Assembly: GCF_900101505.1 (NCBI RefSeq)
Contig: NZ_FMZI01000009.1
Coordinates: 1 to 64,000, forward strand
Direction of reading: 5' to 3'
DNA from: Antarctobacter albus
GTDB taxonomy: Bacteria; Pseudomonadota; Alphaproteobacteria; Rhodobacterales; Rhodobacteraceae
Length of the DNA: 64,000 nt
Position 1 is the stretch's first letter. Each line of letters begins with the position of its first letter. This document shows positions 17,984 through 25,948 of this stretch, piece after piece. The notes under the pieces were generated by a model. The model searched no databases. It was not told the origin of the DNA and saw nothing but the letters and a program-made list of their open reading frames with translations. The translations under genes and the position numbers were made by a program.

Positions 17984-20041
17984 TCAGCCCGCGTTTTCCT
18001 GCAGCACCGACCAGAAGACCGGGCCGAACCGTTCCGCCCGCTTGTCGCCCAGGGCCTGGCACAGCGCGTCCTCGCTATGGGGCGGACGCTCTGCCAGCTT
18101 GGCAAGCAAAGAGGCGGAACAGGACAGCGGCTTGTCGGTGCCGTCGGGACCGCGCAGCAGATCGGCCTGGGCCGCCATCAATGCATCGTAAACCGCCCCT
18201 GTGCCCCGCGCCGCCAGCTTGCGCCGGCGCGGGTGCATCTCTTCGGACCCGCCGTTCAGCACCTCGAGGAACTCCGCCCCGTAGCGTTCCAGCTTCTTGG
18301 CCCCGATGCCGGAAATCCGCGCCAGTTCGTCCATGTTGGCGGGACGGGTCTCGGCCATCTCGATCAGGGTGCGGTCGACGAAGATCACGTAGGCGGGCAC
18401 GCGCGCCGCCTCTGCCAGCGCGCGCCGCTTGGCCTTGAGCGCCGAGAGCATGGGCGCGTGTTCCTCGCTGACCAGGGCCTTGACCGCCGGGCGGCGCTCC
18501 GTCGCGCGGGCCACGGCATCCTTGCGCAACTGGATCGCCTCCTCGCCGCGCAGGATCGGCAGGGCCCGGTCCGTCATGACAAGCGCCCCGTGGCGTTCCG
18601 CGTCCGGGCGCATCAGGTCATGGCCCATCATCTGCCGGAACACCGCCTGCCACTGGCCCCGGCTGAGATCCTTGCCGACGCCGAAGGTGGGCAGGCCATC
18701 ATGCCCCCGTTGCTTGATCTTGTCGGTCTCCTTGCCCAGCAGGATGTCGATCAGGTGCCCGGCGCCAAAGCTTTCGTCCGTGCGCAGCGCGGCAGAAAGC
18801 GCCTTGCGCACCGCCTCGGTGCCGTCGAACAGCTCTGGCGGGGTATCGCAGAGGTCGCAGTTGCCGCAGGCCCCGGCCTCTTCGCCGAAATAGGCCAGCA
18901 GCGCCTTGCGGCGACAGCCCAGCGCTTCGGCCAGCCCCAGAAGCGCGTTCAGCCGCCCGTGGTCGGCGGCGCGGCGTTCCGGCGGTGCCAGCCCCTCGTC
19001 GATCTGTGAACGGCGCAGGCGGATGTCCTCGGGGCCGAACAGGGTCAACGTCTCGGCCGGGGCGCCATCGCGGCCTGCGCGGCCGATTTCCTGGTAATAG
19101 GCCTCGATCGACTTGGGCAGGTCCGCATGGGCCACCCAGCGGATGTCCGGCTTGTCCACGCCCATGCCAAAGGCCACCGTGGCGACGACGATCAGCCCGT
19201 CCTCGGTGGCGAAGCGTTCCTCGACCTGGCGGCGGTCATCGGCCTCCATCCCGCCATGATAGTGACAGGCGGCGTGGCCCTCCTCGCGCAGGGCGCGGGC
19301 GATGCCTTCGGTCTTGGCCCGCGTGCCGCAATAGACGATGCCGGACTGCCCCTTGCGGGCACCGGCGAACTTCAGGATCTGGGCGCGCGGCCCGTCCTTT
19401 GGTTGAAAGGCGAGATGGATGTTGGGCCGGTCAAAACCGCGCAGGAAGGTCGTCGGCGGCTGTCCGTCGAAGAGCCGCGTGACCATTTCCTCGCGCGTTT
19501 CGACATCCGCCGTCGCGGTAAAGGCGGCCAGCGGCACGTTCAGCGCGCGGCGCAATTCCCCGATGCGCAGGTAGTCGGGGCGGAAATCATGGCCCCACTG
19601 GCTGACGCAATGCGCCTCGTCCACGGCGATCAGAGAGATCCCTGCCTGCGCCAGCATCCGCTGGGTGCCGCCATTGGCCAGCCGTTCGGGCGCGAGGTAA
19701 AGCAGTTTCAATTCACCGGAATGCAGCATGTCCCAGACCGCATCCGTTTCTTCGGGCGTGTTGCCCGAGGTCAGGGCACCGGCGGCCACGCCTGCCTCAC
19801 GCAGGCCCCGCACCTGGTCGCGCATCAGGGCAATCAGCGGTGAGATCACCACCGTCACCCCGTCGCGTAGCAGCGCAGGCAGTTGGAAACACAGGGATTT
19901 GCCGCCGCCGGTCGGCATGATGGCCAGCACGTTCTCGCCCGCGGCCACGGCCTCGACAATCTCGCCCTGGCCGGGGCGAAAGGCGTCGAAGCCGAAAATC
20001 TCTTGCAACAGCGCCTCGGCGCCCCCGGCATCGCGCGGCAT
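17984..20041 (-). CDS. recQ: ATP-dependent DNA helicase RecQ
   Basis: A 3'-5' DNA helicase acting in recombination repair. Motifs in order: FRPGQ (Q motif), MPTGGGKSLCFQLPAL (Walker A), AVDEAHCVSQWGHDFRPDY (DEAH box with the RecQ aromatic loop), YYQEIGRAGRDG (motif VI), a zinc-binding cysteine cluster around CGNCDLC, and a C-terminal HRDC domain (DELARISGIGAKKLERYG). Length 685 from ATG 20041; the frame opens at a TTG at 20086, but ATG is preferred, with only a weak ribosome site (AGG) upstream. Somewhat longer than E. coli RecQ (about 609), as is usual in this lineage. Confidence 0.94.
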   Translation of the reverse strand: MPRDAGGAEALLQEIFGFDAFRPGQGEIVEAVAAGENVLAIMPTGGGKSLCFQLPALLRDGVTVVISPLIALMRDQVRGLREAGVAAGALTSGNTPEETDAVWDMLHSGELKLLYLAPERLANGGTQRMLAQAGISLIAVDEAHCVSQWGHDFRPDYLRIGELRRALNVPLAAFTATADVETREEMVTRLFDGQPPTTFLRGFDRPNIHLAFQPKDGPRAQILKFAGARKGQSGIVYCGTRAKTEGIARALREEGHAACHYHGGMEADDRRQVEERFATEDGLIVVATVAFGMGVDKPDIRWVAHADLPKSIEAYYQEIGRAGRDGAPAETLTLFGPEDIRLRRSQIDEGLAPPERRAADHGRLNALLGLAEALGCRRKALLAYFGEEAGACGNCDLCDTPPELFDGTEAVRKALSAALRTDESFGAGHLIDILLGKETDKIKQRGHDGLPTFGVGKDLSRGQWQAVFRQMMGHDLMRPDAERHGALVMTDRALPILRGEEAIQLRKDAVARATERRPAVKALVSEEHAPMLSALKAKRRALAEAARVPAYVIFVDRTLIEMAETRPANMDELARISGIGAKKLERYGAEFLEVLNGGSEEMHPRRRKLAARGTGAVYDALMAAQADLLRGPDGTDKPLSCSASLLAKLAERPPHSEDALCQALGDKRAERFGPVFWSVLQENAG

Positions 20042-20159
20042 GGAAAACCTGTCGGATTTGTCTGGATCTGCTCTCAATCCAGACAATCACATACTAAGAT
20101 TCGGTGAATCAAGCCCCAGCCACCACAATATGCGGCTTTTGACCGTGGCGCGCACAGGG

Positions 20160-20453
20160 TCAGAAGCTGTAGAAAAAACCGGCGTTGTTGGCCAGGATGA
20201 TCTGTAGCGCGTAGACCCCGATCAACGTGATCAGCGGCGCCAGGTCCAGCCCGCCCATCGGCGGCAGGATGCCCCGGATGCGTGAATAGACAGGTTCAAG
20301 GATCCGGTTCAACCCGTCCCAGATCGCCGCGACGATCGGCTGGCGCAGGTTGAGGATCTGGAAGTTGATCAGCCAGCTCATGATCACATGGGCGACGATG
20401 ATGAAGACCGCGATGCTGAGAAGCATGTTCAGGATCTGAAAGAGCGACTGCAT
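20160..20453 (-). CDS. YggT family membrane protein
   Basis: A 97-residue inner-membrane protein with two hydrophobic stretches (about residues 5-27 and 65-90) around the loop LRQPIVAAIWDGLNRILEPVYSRIRGILP, typical of the YggT family. Family members are linked to osmotic shock tolerance or cell-division factors, but a biochemical role is not established. ATG 20453 has AGGAAAGG about eight bases upstream, which decides it over the longer frame to 20507. Monocistronic; the next gene, at 20586, runs the other way. Confidence 0.85.
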   Translation of the reverse strand: MQSLFQILNMLLSIAVFIIVAHVIMSWLINFQILNLRQPIVAAIWDGLNRILEPVYSRIRGILPPMGGLDLAPLITLIGVYALQIILANNAGFFYSF

Positions 20454-20585
20454 CTGATGGGCCTTTCCTCGTGGTGCCGGTCGGCCCAGAGGTATGCGCA
20501 GAAACACTTAAGGACAAGTGTGCCGCGAGGTCCCGATTGACGCGGCTTTGCGCGCGCAGCATCACGCGGGCCAAGGAGCCTGCCC

Positions 20586-21125
20586 ATGTACCCATTTCTG
20601 CGTCTTGCCCGCAACGTCCGCCAAGCCCGCCGCGCCCCGCGACTGGGCCTCTTCGATACCCATGTCTCGACCCACGTCTGCATGCCCTGGGATCTCGATC
20701 TGTGGTGGGAGCTGAACAACGGCCGCACCCTGACGATCTATGACCTTGGCCGCATCCCGCTGGCGATCCGCACCGGCCTGGTGGACGTCTTGAAACGCGA
20801 AGGCTGGGGCCTGACCATCGCCGGGTCGGTGGTGCGCTACCGGCGCCGGGTCCGCATGTGGGACAAGGTCGAGATGCACTCACGCATGCTGGGCTGGGAC
20901 CGCCGGTTTCTCTACCTCGACCAGTCGATGTGGCGAGCGGACGGCGAATGCACCAGCCATGCGATCTATCGCGCCGCCCTGACCGACGCCAAGGGTATCG
21001 TCACCACGGATCGCTCGGCCCCGGCACTGGGCGCGCCTGCGGCAAGCCCGGCTTTGCCCGACTGGGTGCAGACCTGGATCGCCTCCGAAGACGCGCGGCC
21101 CTGGCCGCCTGCAACGAAAAAGTGA
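20586..21125 (+). CDS. Thioesterase-like hotdog protein (4HBT/THEM6-type)
   Basis: A 179-residue protein resembling the acyl-CoA thioesterase-like 4HBT_2 family. The order THVCMPWDLDLWWELNNG (the hotdog D-x-x-x-E/N region), then DVLKREGWGLTIAGSVVRYRRRV and a LYLDQSMWR strand, is typical. A family reaction would be hydrolysis of acyl-CoA or acyl-ACP, but no substrate can be assigned. Charged C-terminus, no signal peptide. It is divergent from yggT and stands 102 bases before the MFS gene, so it may be separately transcribed. Confidence 0.75.
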   Translation: MYPFLRLARNVRQARRAPRLGLFDTHVSTHVCMPWDLDLWWELNNGRTLTIYDLGRIPLAIRTGLVDVLKREGWGLTIAGSVVRYRRRVRMWDKVEMHSRMLGWDRRFLYLDQSMWRADGECTSHAIYRAALTDAKGIVTTDRSAPALGAPAASPALPDWVQTWIASEDARPWPPATKK

Positions 21126-21227
21126 CGAAGCCAGCGGCTATCTAGCCTCGGAACACCCGCCGTCGTTAACCACTTGCCACGCCCCCTGCCGATGGGTTCT
21201 ATCGCCCCATTCCGAAAAGGGGCAGGC

Positions 21228-22598
21228 ATGGCACATCCGACGAAACGGCAACGCATCTGGGGCTGGATGTTCTTCGACTGGGCGCAACAGCCCTACGCGA
21301 CCCTTGGCCTGACCTTTATCTTCAGCCCCTATTTCGCCGCCGTCGCCGCCGAGTATTTCATGAACCAGGGCGCCGAGGCCGCCAGTGCCAAGGCCAATGC
21401 GCAAAGCCTCTGGTCCTCGGCCCAGACCGTCGCCGGTCTTGTCATCGCCTTTTCGGCGCCTCTGCTGGGGGCCTGGGCCGATGCCACCGGGCGTAAGCGA
21501 CCCTGGTTCTGGCTGTTCACCGTGATCGCCATCCTTTCCGCCTTCACCCTCTGGCAGCTGCAACCGAACGGCAGCGGACTCTACATCGCCCTCGCGATGT
21601 TCTGGATCGGCTTTGTGGCCAGCGAATCCGCCTTCAACCTGAACAACGCGATCCTGCCCAGCCTTGGCACACAAGAGGAGGTGGGACGCATCTCGGGGAC
21701 CGCCACGGCCTTTGGCTATTGGGGGGGTGTGCTGTCGCTCTTCATCATGTTGTTGTTCTTTGCCGAAAATGAAAGCGGCACCACCCTGATCGGACTTTCC
21801 CCGCCATTCGGGCTGGACGCCGAGGCACGCGAGGGCACGCGGTTCGTCGGGCCCTTCATCGGGCTGTGGTTCGCGATCTTCCTCATTCCCTTCTTCGCCT
21901 GGAACCATGACGACCCGCTGGAACGCAAGAAACCGGAAAGCGTGCGCAAGGTGCTGGCAGACCTCTGGCAGACCATCCTGCGCGTCTCGCGCCGCAAGTC
22001 CTGCCGCAGTTTCCTGTTGTCCTCGCTGTTCTACCGCGACGCGCTGACCGCGCTTTATGCCTATGGTGGCATCTACGCGACGCTGGTGCTGGACTGGCAG
22101 GTGATCCAGGTCGGTGTCTTCGGCATCATCGCCGCCATCGCGGCCGCGGTCCTGTCCTGGGTCGGCGGGCTGGCGGATCAGCGGTTCGGCCCCAAGCCCG
22201 TGATCCGCACCTGCATCTGGGTTCTGATCCTCGTCGGCTGCGTGATCGTGGGCATGTCGCGCGAAAGCCTGTTCGGGATGCCGCTGGCCGAAGGCTCGCT
22301 GGTGCCGGACATCATCTTCTACATCTGCGGTGCGATCATCGGCGGCACCGGCGGCGCGCTCTATTCCGCGTCGCGGTCGATGATGGTGCGCCATTGCGAT
22401 CCCGCGCGCCCGGCGGAGGGGTTCGGCCTGTTTGCCTTGGCGGGCAAGGCCACGGCCTTTCTGGCCCCCGCGCTCATCACCCTGTTCACCTACGTGACAC
22501 AGTCCAACCAGCTGGGCTTTCTGCCGGTGATCGGGCTTTTCCTGATCGGACTCGTTCTGCTAGCATGGGTGCATCCGCAGGGAGAGAGACCCGCATGA
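21228..22598 (+). CDS. MFS transporter, UMF1/Atg22-like family
   Basis: A 456-residue inner-membrane protein with about twelve hydrophobic segments. The N-terminal WGWMFFDWAQQPYATL signature and the internal ATGRKRPWFW loop identify the UMF1 family related to yeast vacuolar effluxer Atg22. Substrates in bacteria are unknown. ATG 21228 follows AAAGGGGCAGGC and starts just before the conserved block; the frame is open to 21174. It overlaps mepA by ATGA, so it is the first gene of a unit with mepA and the phytase-type gene. Confidence 0.88.
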   Translation: MAHPTKRQRIWGWMFFDWAQQPYATLGLTFIFSPYFAAVAAEYFMNQGAEAASAKANAQSLWSSAQTVAGLVIAFSAPLLGAWADATGRKRPWFWLFTVIAILSAFTLWQLQPNGSGLYIALAMFWIGFVASESAFNLNNAILPSLGTQEEVGRISGTATAFGYWGGVLSLFIMLLFFAENESGTTLIGLSPPFGLDAEAREGTRFVGPFIGLWFAIFLIPFFAWNHDDPLERKKPESVRKVLADLWQTILRVSRRKSCRSFLLSSLFYRDALTALYAYGGIYATLVLDWQVIQVGVFGIIAAIAAAVLSWVGGLADQRFGPKPVIRTCIWVLILVGCVIVGMSRESLFGMPLAEGSLVPDIIFYICGAIIGGTGGALYSASRSMMVRHCDPARPAEGFGLFALAGKATAFLAPALITLFTYVTQSNQLGFLPVIGLFLIGLVLLAWVHPQGERPA

Positions 22599-23512
22599 TC
22601 CGTTTCATTACGACCATTTCCCTTGTCCTTGCCCTGGCTGCCTGTGGTGGCGGCGGGCGTGACATCTCCGGGGCCCGCGCCCCGGCCCGTCCGCTGGATC
22701 CGGTGCTGTCCTCCAAGGAGGCCAAGCAGCTTTTCGGCGCCAAGAGCCAGGCCTCGACGCAAAAGGCCGAACCTTTCGGGGGTTATGCCAAGGGCTGTCT
22801 TGCCGGTGGCGTTCAGCTGGCCGAAACCGGGCCGACCTGGCAGGCCATGCGCCTCAGCCGCAACCGCAACTGGGGCCACCCCGAGCTGATCGACTACGTT
22901 CAGGACCTCAGCCGCAAGGCCGCACAGCAGCCGGGCTGGAACGGCCTGTACCTGGGCGATTTCAGCCAGCCGCGCGGCGGCCCGATGCTGACCGGCCACC
23001 GCAGCCACCAGATCGGGCTGGACGCCGATATCTGGCTGCGCCCCGCCGACAACCTGAACCTCTCGGTCAAGGCGCGCGAAAACATCTCGTCGATCTCGAT
23101 GCGTCGCTCGGCAGGGGCCTATACCAACGACAAGTGGACGAAACAGCACCACGAGATCCTCAAGGCCGCCGCCAGCGATCCCCGCGTCGCGCGTATCTTT
23201 ATCTTCCCGGGCGCCAAGGTGCAGATGTGCAACGATGAAAAGGGCGACAAGTCCTGGCTGCGCAAGGTGCGCCCCTGGTGGGGGCATCACTACCATTTCC
23301 ACGTCCGGCTCAGCTGCCCCAAGGGCGCTGCAGGCTGTGTCGACCAGGCGGCGCCGCCCCCCGGCGACGGCTGCAAGGAGGCCGAAGGCTGGGTCGACCG
23401 TATCCTGAACCCGCCGCCGCCCGATCCCAACGCCAAACCTTCGCCGCCCCGGCGCGAGCTGACGCTGGGCGATCTGCCGCGCGCCTGTGCCGACGTGCTG
23501 GCCGCGAACTGA
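22595..23512 (+). CDS. mepA: Penicillin-insensitive murein DD-endopeptidase MepA, as lipoprotein
   Basis: Zinc endopeptidase (M74, LAS fold) that cuts D-Ala-mDAP cross-links in peptidoglycan. The 305-residue precursor has a lipobox LALAAC (Cys about 17), unlike the soluble E. coli MepA, so it is probably membrane-tethered. Zinc motifs are [14 protein letters not shown] (HxxxxxxD) and [15 protein letters not shown]. Paired cysteines and a proline-rich tail ([13 protein letters not shown]) follow. Start ATG 22595 overlaps the MFS stop (ATGA), with GGAGAGAG upstream. Seven bases separate it from the next gene. Confidence 0.93.
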   Translation: MIRFITTISLVLALAACGGGGRDISGARAPARPLDPVLSSKEAKQLFGAKSQASTQKAEPFGGYAKGCLAGGVQLAETGPTWQAMRLSRNRNWGHPELIDYVQDLSRKAAQQPGWNGLYLGDFSQPRGGPMLTGHRSHQIGLDADIWLRPADNLNLSVKARENISSISMRRSAGAYTNDKWTKQHHEILKAAASDPRVARIFIFPGAKVQMCNDEKGDKSWLRKVRPWWGHHYHFHVRLSCPKGAAGCVDQAAPPPGDGCKEAEGWVDRILNPPPPDPNAKPSPPRRELTLGDLPRACADVLAAN

Positions 23513-23519
23513 CCCACGC

Positions 23520-24419
23520 ATGACACGCCGCCTGTTTCGCCGCCTGCGGGCGCTGACGCTGGTCTGCGCCAGCCTCGCAGGCCTTGGCGCCTGCGCGGCA
23601 GAGGTCGGCCCGAAGGTGCAGTTCATCAGCCATCTGGACTGGCCCCCAGGGCCACACCGGATGGGCGGGTTTTCCGGGCTGGAACTGTCCGAGGACGGCA
23701 CGCGGTTCACCGCCATTTCCGACCGCGGCTTCATCGTCACCGGGCGCTTTCACCGCGAGGGCCCGAAACTGACCGCCATCGAGGAAGATACCCCCGGCCC
23801 GTTGCGCAACCCGCAAGGCGCGCCTGTTTCGGGACTGGAGGCGGATTCCGAGGGCCTGGCCATTGGCCCTGACGAACGCATCCATGTCTCGTTCGAGGGG
23901 CGGCACCGGGTCAGCGCCTATCCCTCTCCGGATCGCAGCCAGCCATTGCCCACACCTGATGCCTTTGCCGCCCTCCAAGGCAATTCCGGCTTCGAGGCGC
24001 TGGCCATCGACGACAAGGGCCATCTCTACACCTTGCCCGAACGCTCGGGCCGGCTGACGCGGCCCTTCCCGGTCTGGCGTTTCGACGGCAGCCGATGGAG
24101 CCAACCGTTCTCGATCCCACGCTCGGGCGGCTTTCTCCCGGTCGGCGCCGATTTCGGCCCCGACGGGCGGCTCTACCTGCTGGAGCGCGAATTCACCGGC
24201 TTCGCCTTTCGCAGCCGGGTCCGGCGGTTCGTCATCACCGGCGACAGGATCGCCGGCGAAGAGACCCTGCTGGAAACGCCGCGCCACAGACACGGCAATC
24301 TCGAAGGATTGGCGGTTTGGCGCGACGCCACCGGCGCGATCCGGCTCACCATGCTGTCGGACGACAATTTCAAGAGTTTCCTGCGCAGCGAGTTCGTCGA
24401 GTACCGGGTCACCGACTGA
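23520..24419 (+). CDS. Esterase-like activity of phytase family lipoprotein
   Basis: A 299-residue exported protein. The N-terminus has a signal with lipobox LGAC (Cys about 21). The body looks like a beta-propeller of the phytase-like esterase family (PF13449): [33 protein letters not shown] and a late GNLEGLAVW block with acidic residues that could bind calcium. Start ATG 23520, seven bases after the mepA stop, so co-transcribed. The substrate is unknown; family members are named from limited esterase and phytase data. Confidence 0.82.
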   Translation: MTRRLFRRLRALTLVCASLAGLGACAAEVGPKVQFISHLDWPPGPHRMGGFSGLELSEDGTRFTAISDRGFIVTGRFHREGPKLTAIEEDTPGPLRNPQGAPVSGLEADSEGLAIGPDERIHVSFEGRHRVSAYPSPDRSQPLPTPDAFAALQGNSGFEALAIDDKGHLYTLPERSGRLTRPFPVWRFDGSRWSQPFSIPRSGGFLPVGADFGPDGRLYLLEREFTGFAFRSRVRRFVITGDRIAGEETLLETPRHRHGNLEGLAVWRDATGAIRLTMLSDDNFKSFLRSEFVEYRVTD

Positions 24420-24483
24420 CCCCCATGCCCCTTGACGCGGCACCGGGGCCGCCTGTAAGCCCCCGCAATCCGGATCTCCGGAT

Positions 24484-24512
24484 CAAGTCCCCGCAACCTT
24501 GCAAAAAACGGG
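24484..24512 (+). ncRNA. Candidate preQ1-I riboswitch upstream of yhhQ
   Basis: A compact H-type pseudoknot can be drawn. P1 is CAAG (24484-24487) with CTTG (24498-24501), around a 10-nt loop TCCCCGCAAC. Then come CAAAAAA and CGGG (24509-24512), which pairs with CCCG in the loop. The loop matches the Thermoanaerobacter tengcongensis preQ1-I loop (UCGCAGUAAC, recalled from memory) in length and at U1, C2, C4, G6 and the closing AAC. The last C is the ligand-pairing base in that structure. P2 would hide the GGG that serves as ribosome site eight bases before ATG 24521. That fits translational repression of a queuosine-precursor transporter. P1 is only 4 bp, the main weakness. Confidence 0.6.
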
Positions 24513-24520
24513 TCACATAC

Positions 24521-25162
24521 ATGACACGCGCTCATCTTCCCGGCATTCTTGCCATGGCGGCCATTGTCTTGGCCTCCAACATCCTCGTCCAGTTCCTGTT
24601 CGGCCAATGGCTGACCTGGGGCGCCTTCACCTATCCGCTGGCCTTCCTGGTCACCGACCTGATGAACCGCATCTACGGCCCGGGCCCCGCGCGGCAGGTG
24701 GTCTTTGTCGGCTTCATCGTCGGGGTCTTCTGCTCGCTCGTGGGCACCCAGATCCTGCTGCAGGGCGACGGTTTCACCTACCCGGCGGTGACGCTGCGGA
24801 TCGCCATCGCCTCGGGCCTGGCTTTCCTGACCGCCCAGATGATGGACGTGGCGATCTTTGACCGTCTGCGCGCGGGCAAATGGTGGCGCGCGCCGCTGGC
24901 CTCGACGCTGGTCGGCTCGACGCTGGACACGGCGATCTTCTTCACCATTGCCTTTTCTTCCACGCTGACCTGGATCGAACCGGCAAACGATGTCGCATGG
25001 GCCAACGAAGTGCTGCCGCTCCTGAGCGTCGGACCCGAGGTACCGCTTTGGGTCTCGCTGGCCGTGGCCGACTGGATGGTGAAACTCAGCCTCGCCCTCC
25101 TGGCCCTGGTCCCGTTCCGGATGATCGTTTCGCGGGCACTGCAGAATCAAAAATTGGCTTGA
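24521..25162 (+). CDS. yhhQ: Queuosine precursor transporter YhhQ (VUT family)
   Basis: A 213-residue inner-membrane protein with about six hydrophobic segments, of the YhhQ/DUF165 family that takes up preQ0/preQ1 for tRNA queuosine synthesis. Signatures are LASNILVQF at the N-terminus, TYPLAFLVTDLMNRIYGP and LRIAIASGLAFLTAQMMDVAIFDRLR. ATG 24521 is chosen because the conserved block begins there; the reading frame itself is open much further upstream. The 101-base gap before it contains the preQ1-I-like element. A structured segment and terminator follow the gene. Confidence 0.93.
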   Translation: MTRAHLPGILAMAAIVLASNILVQFLFGQWLTWGAFTYPLAFLVTDLMNRIYGPGPARQVVFVGFIVGVFCSLVGTQILLQGDGFTYPAVTLRIAIASGLAFLTAQMMDVAIFDRLRAGKWWRAPLASTLVGSTLDTAIFFTIAFSSTLTWIEPANDVAWANEVLPLLSVGPEVPLWVSLAVADWMVKLSLALLALVPFRMIVSRALQNQKLA

Positions 25163-25365
25163 GACGCAAAAAAGACTTTGTGGTTTGCCATGTGCGTGGC
25201 ACCATCATCTTGCGTTTTCAACAGCTGAAAGGAGGTGATCCAGTGTCGAGAGAAGCATTGGAGAGAGGTGTCGGAACAGTTCGGGAGAGCGCGCTCTAGG
25301 GCAGCCCCTGGGGCGATGATCCCCCGAATTGGCAGAGCCTAACCGGCCCCGCCTCCGTATTCTCG
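25163..25365 (+). other. Structured intergenic segment (possible small RNA or leader)
   Basis: Between yhhQ and arfB lies a segment with several RNA-like structures. ACGCAA (25164-25169) pairs with TTGCGT (25210-25215), enclosing GCCA (25187-25190) with TGGC (25197-25200). AGAGCGCGCTCT at 25286-25297 is a 12-base palindrome, and GGGG (25310-25313) can pair with CCCC (25321-25324). At 25227-25243 stands a 17-base stretch, GAAAGGAGGTGATCCAG, complementary to the usual 3' end of alphaproteobacterial 16S rRNA. A strong terminator follows. It may be a small RNA, or a leader carrying the short reading frame listed separately. Confidence 0.5.
25243..25299 (+). CDS. Possible 18-residue peptide behind an exceptionally strong Shine-Dalgarno
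   Basis: GTG at 25243, directly after GAAAGGAGGTGATCCA, opens a frame of 18 codons (MSREALERGVGTVRESAL) ending at TAG 25297-25299. The spacing from GGAGG to GTG is about seven bases, normal for initiation. The peptide is charged, without a membrane segment, and not recognised. It ends within the palindrome at 25286-25297. It could be translated in its own right, be a leader peptide, or be a by-product of an rRNA-pairing RNA. Confidence 0.4.
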   Translation: MSREALERGVGTVRESAL

Positions 25366-25398
25366 AAGGGCCGCTGATCTGGCGGCCCTTTTTATTTT
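25366..25398 (+). terminator. Rho-independent terminator before arfB
   Basis: A 9-bp stem, AAGGGCCGC (25366-25374) with GCGGCCCTT (25382-25390), and a 7-base loop are followed by TTTATTTT. It ends the yhhQ or intergenic transcript just 17 bases before arfB, so arfB must have its own promoter or depend on read-through. Confidence 0.85.
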
Positions 25399-25415
25399 GC
25401 ACTAGGTCCTAGCCC

Positions 25416-25838
25416 ATGTTGCGGATCACCGACCAAATCAGCCTCGAAGACTGGGAACTGACCGAACAATTCATCCGCGCCTCCGGCCCGGGCGGCCAGA
25501 ACGTCAACAAGGTCTCCACTGCCGTCGAGCTGCGGTTCGAGGCGGAACGCTCCCCCAACCTGCCACAGGCGGTCAAGACGCGGCTGCGCAAGCTGGCCGG
25601 GCGCCGCTGGACCAAGGACGGCGCCGTCATCATCCAGGTCGAAGACACCCGCAGCCAGGCCCGCAACCGCGAGATCGCCCGCGACCGCCTTGCAGACCTT
25701 GTGCTGAAGGCCACCCAAAAGCCCAAGCGGCGCATTCCCACGAAACCCACGCTGGGGTCAAAGAAACGTCGCCTCCAGGCCAAGAAACAGCGCGGAGAGG
25801 TCAAATCCCTGCGCGGCAAGATCGACCCCGACAGCTGA
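25416..25838 (+). CDS. arfB: Alternative ribosome-rescue factor ArfB (YaeJ)
   Basis: A 140-residue peptidyl-tRNA hydrolase that frees ribosomes stalled at mRNA ends without a stop codon. The RF1/RF2-like domain carries ASGPGGQNVNKVSTAVELRF, with the catalytic GGQ at about residues 27-29. A basic C-terminal tail follows (KKRRLQAKKQRGEVKSLRGK), which enters the empty mRNA channel in the family. Start ATG 25416 has only a weak AGG upstream. CTAGGTCCTAG (25402-25412), an 11-base palindrome, overlaps the likely leader. Confidence 0.95.
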   Translation: MLRITDQISLEDWELTEQFIRASGPGGQNVNKVSTAVELRFEAERSPNLPQAVKTRLRKLAGRRWTKDGAVIIQVEDTRSQARNREIARDRLADLVLKATQKPKRRIPTKPTLGSKKRRLQAKKQRGEVKSLRGKIDPDS

Positions 25839-25845
25839 CCCCGGC

Positions 25846-25906
25846 TTCTTCTTGGCAAGAAATACTCCCGCCGGAGGCCCCCGAGGACCCGGCCAAAGGC
25901 CGGGCC
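25846..25906 (+). repeat. Interspersed intergenic repeat, copy B
   Basis: Second copy of the dispersed element: TTCTTCTTGGCAAGAAATAC, TCCCGCCGGAGG, then hairpin CCCGGCCAAAGGCCGGG. It sits between the convergent stops of arfB and the TIGR02302 gene. The hairpin could act as a shared terminator. Confidence 0.6.
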
Positions 25907-25948
25907 CGAGGCAAACTGCGCGCGCAAGCGCACAATCGGATTATGGGA

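Noticed and set aside
20042-20086. TTG start for recQ adding 15 residues
   Set aside because: ATG 20041 is closer to the conserved helicase region, and the extra residues are not family-like, although the ribosome site for ATG is also weak.
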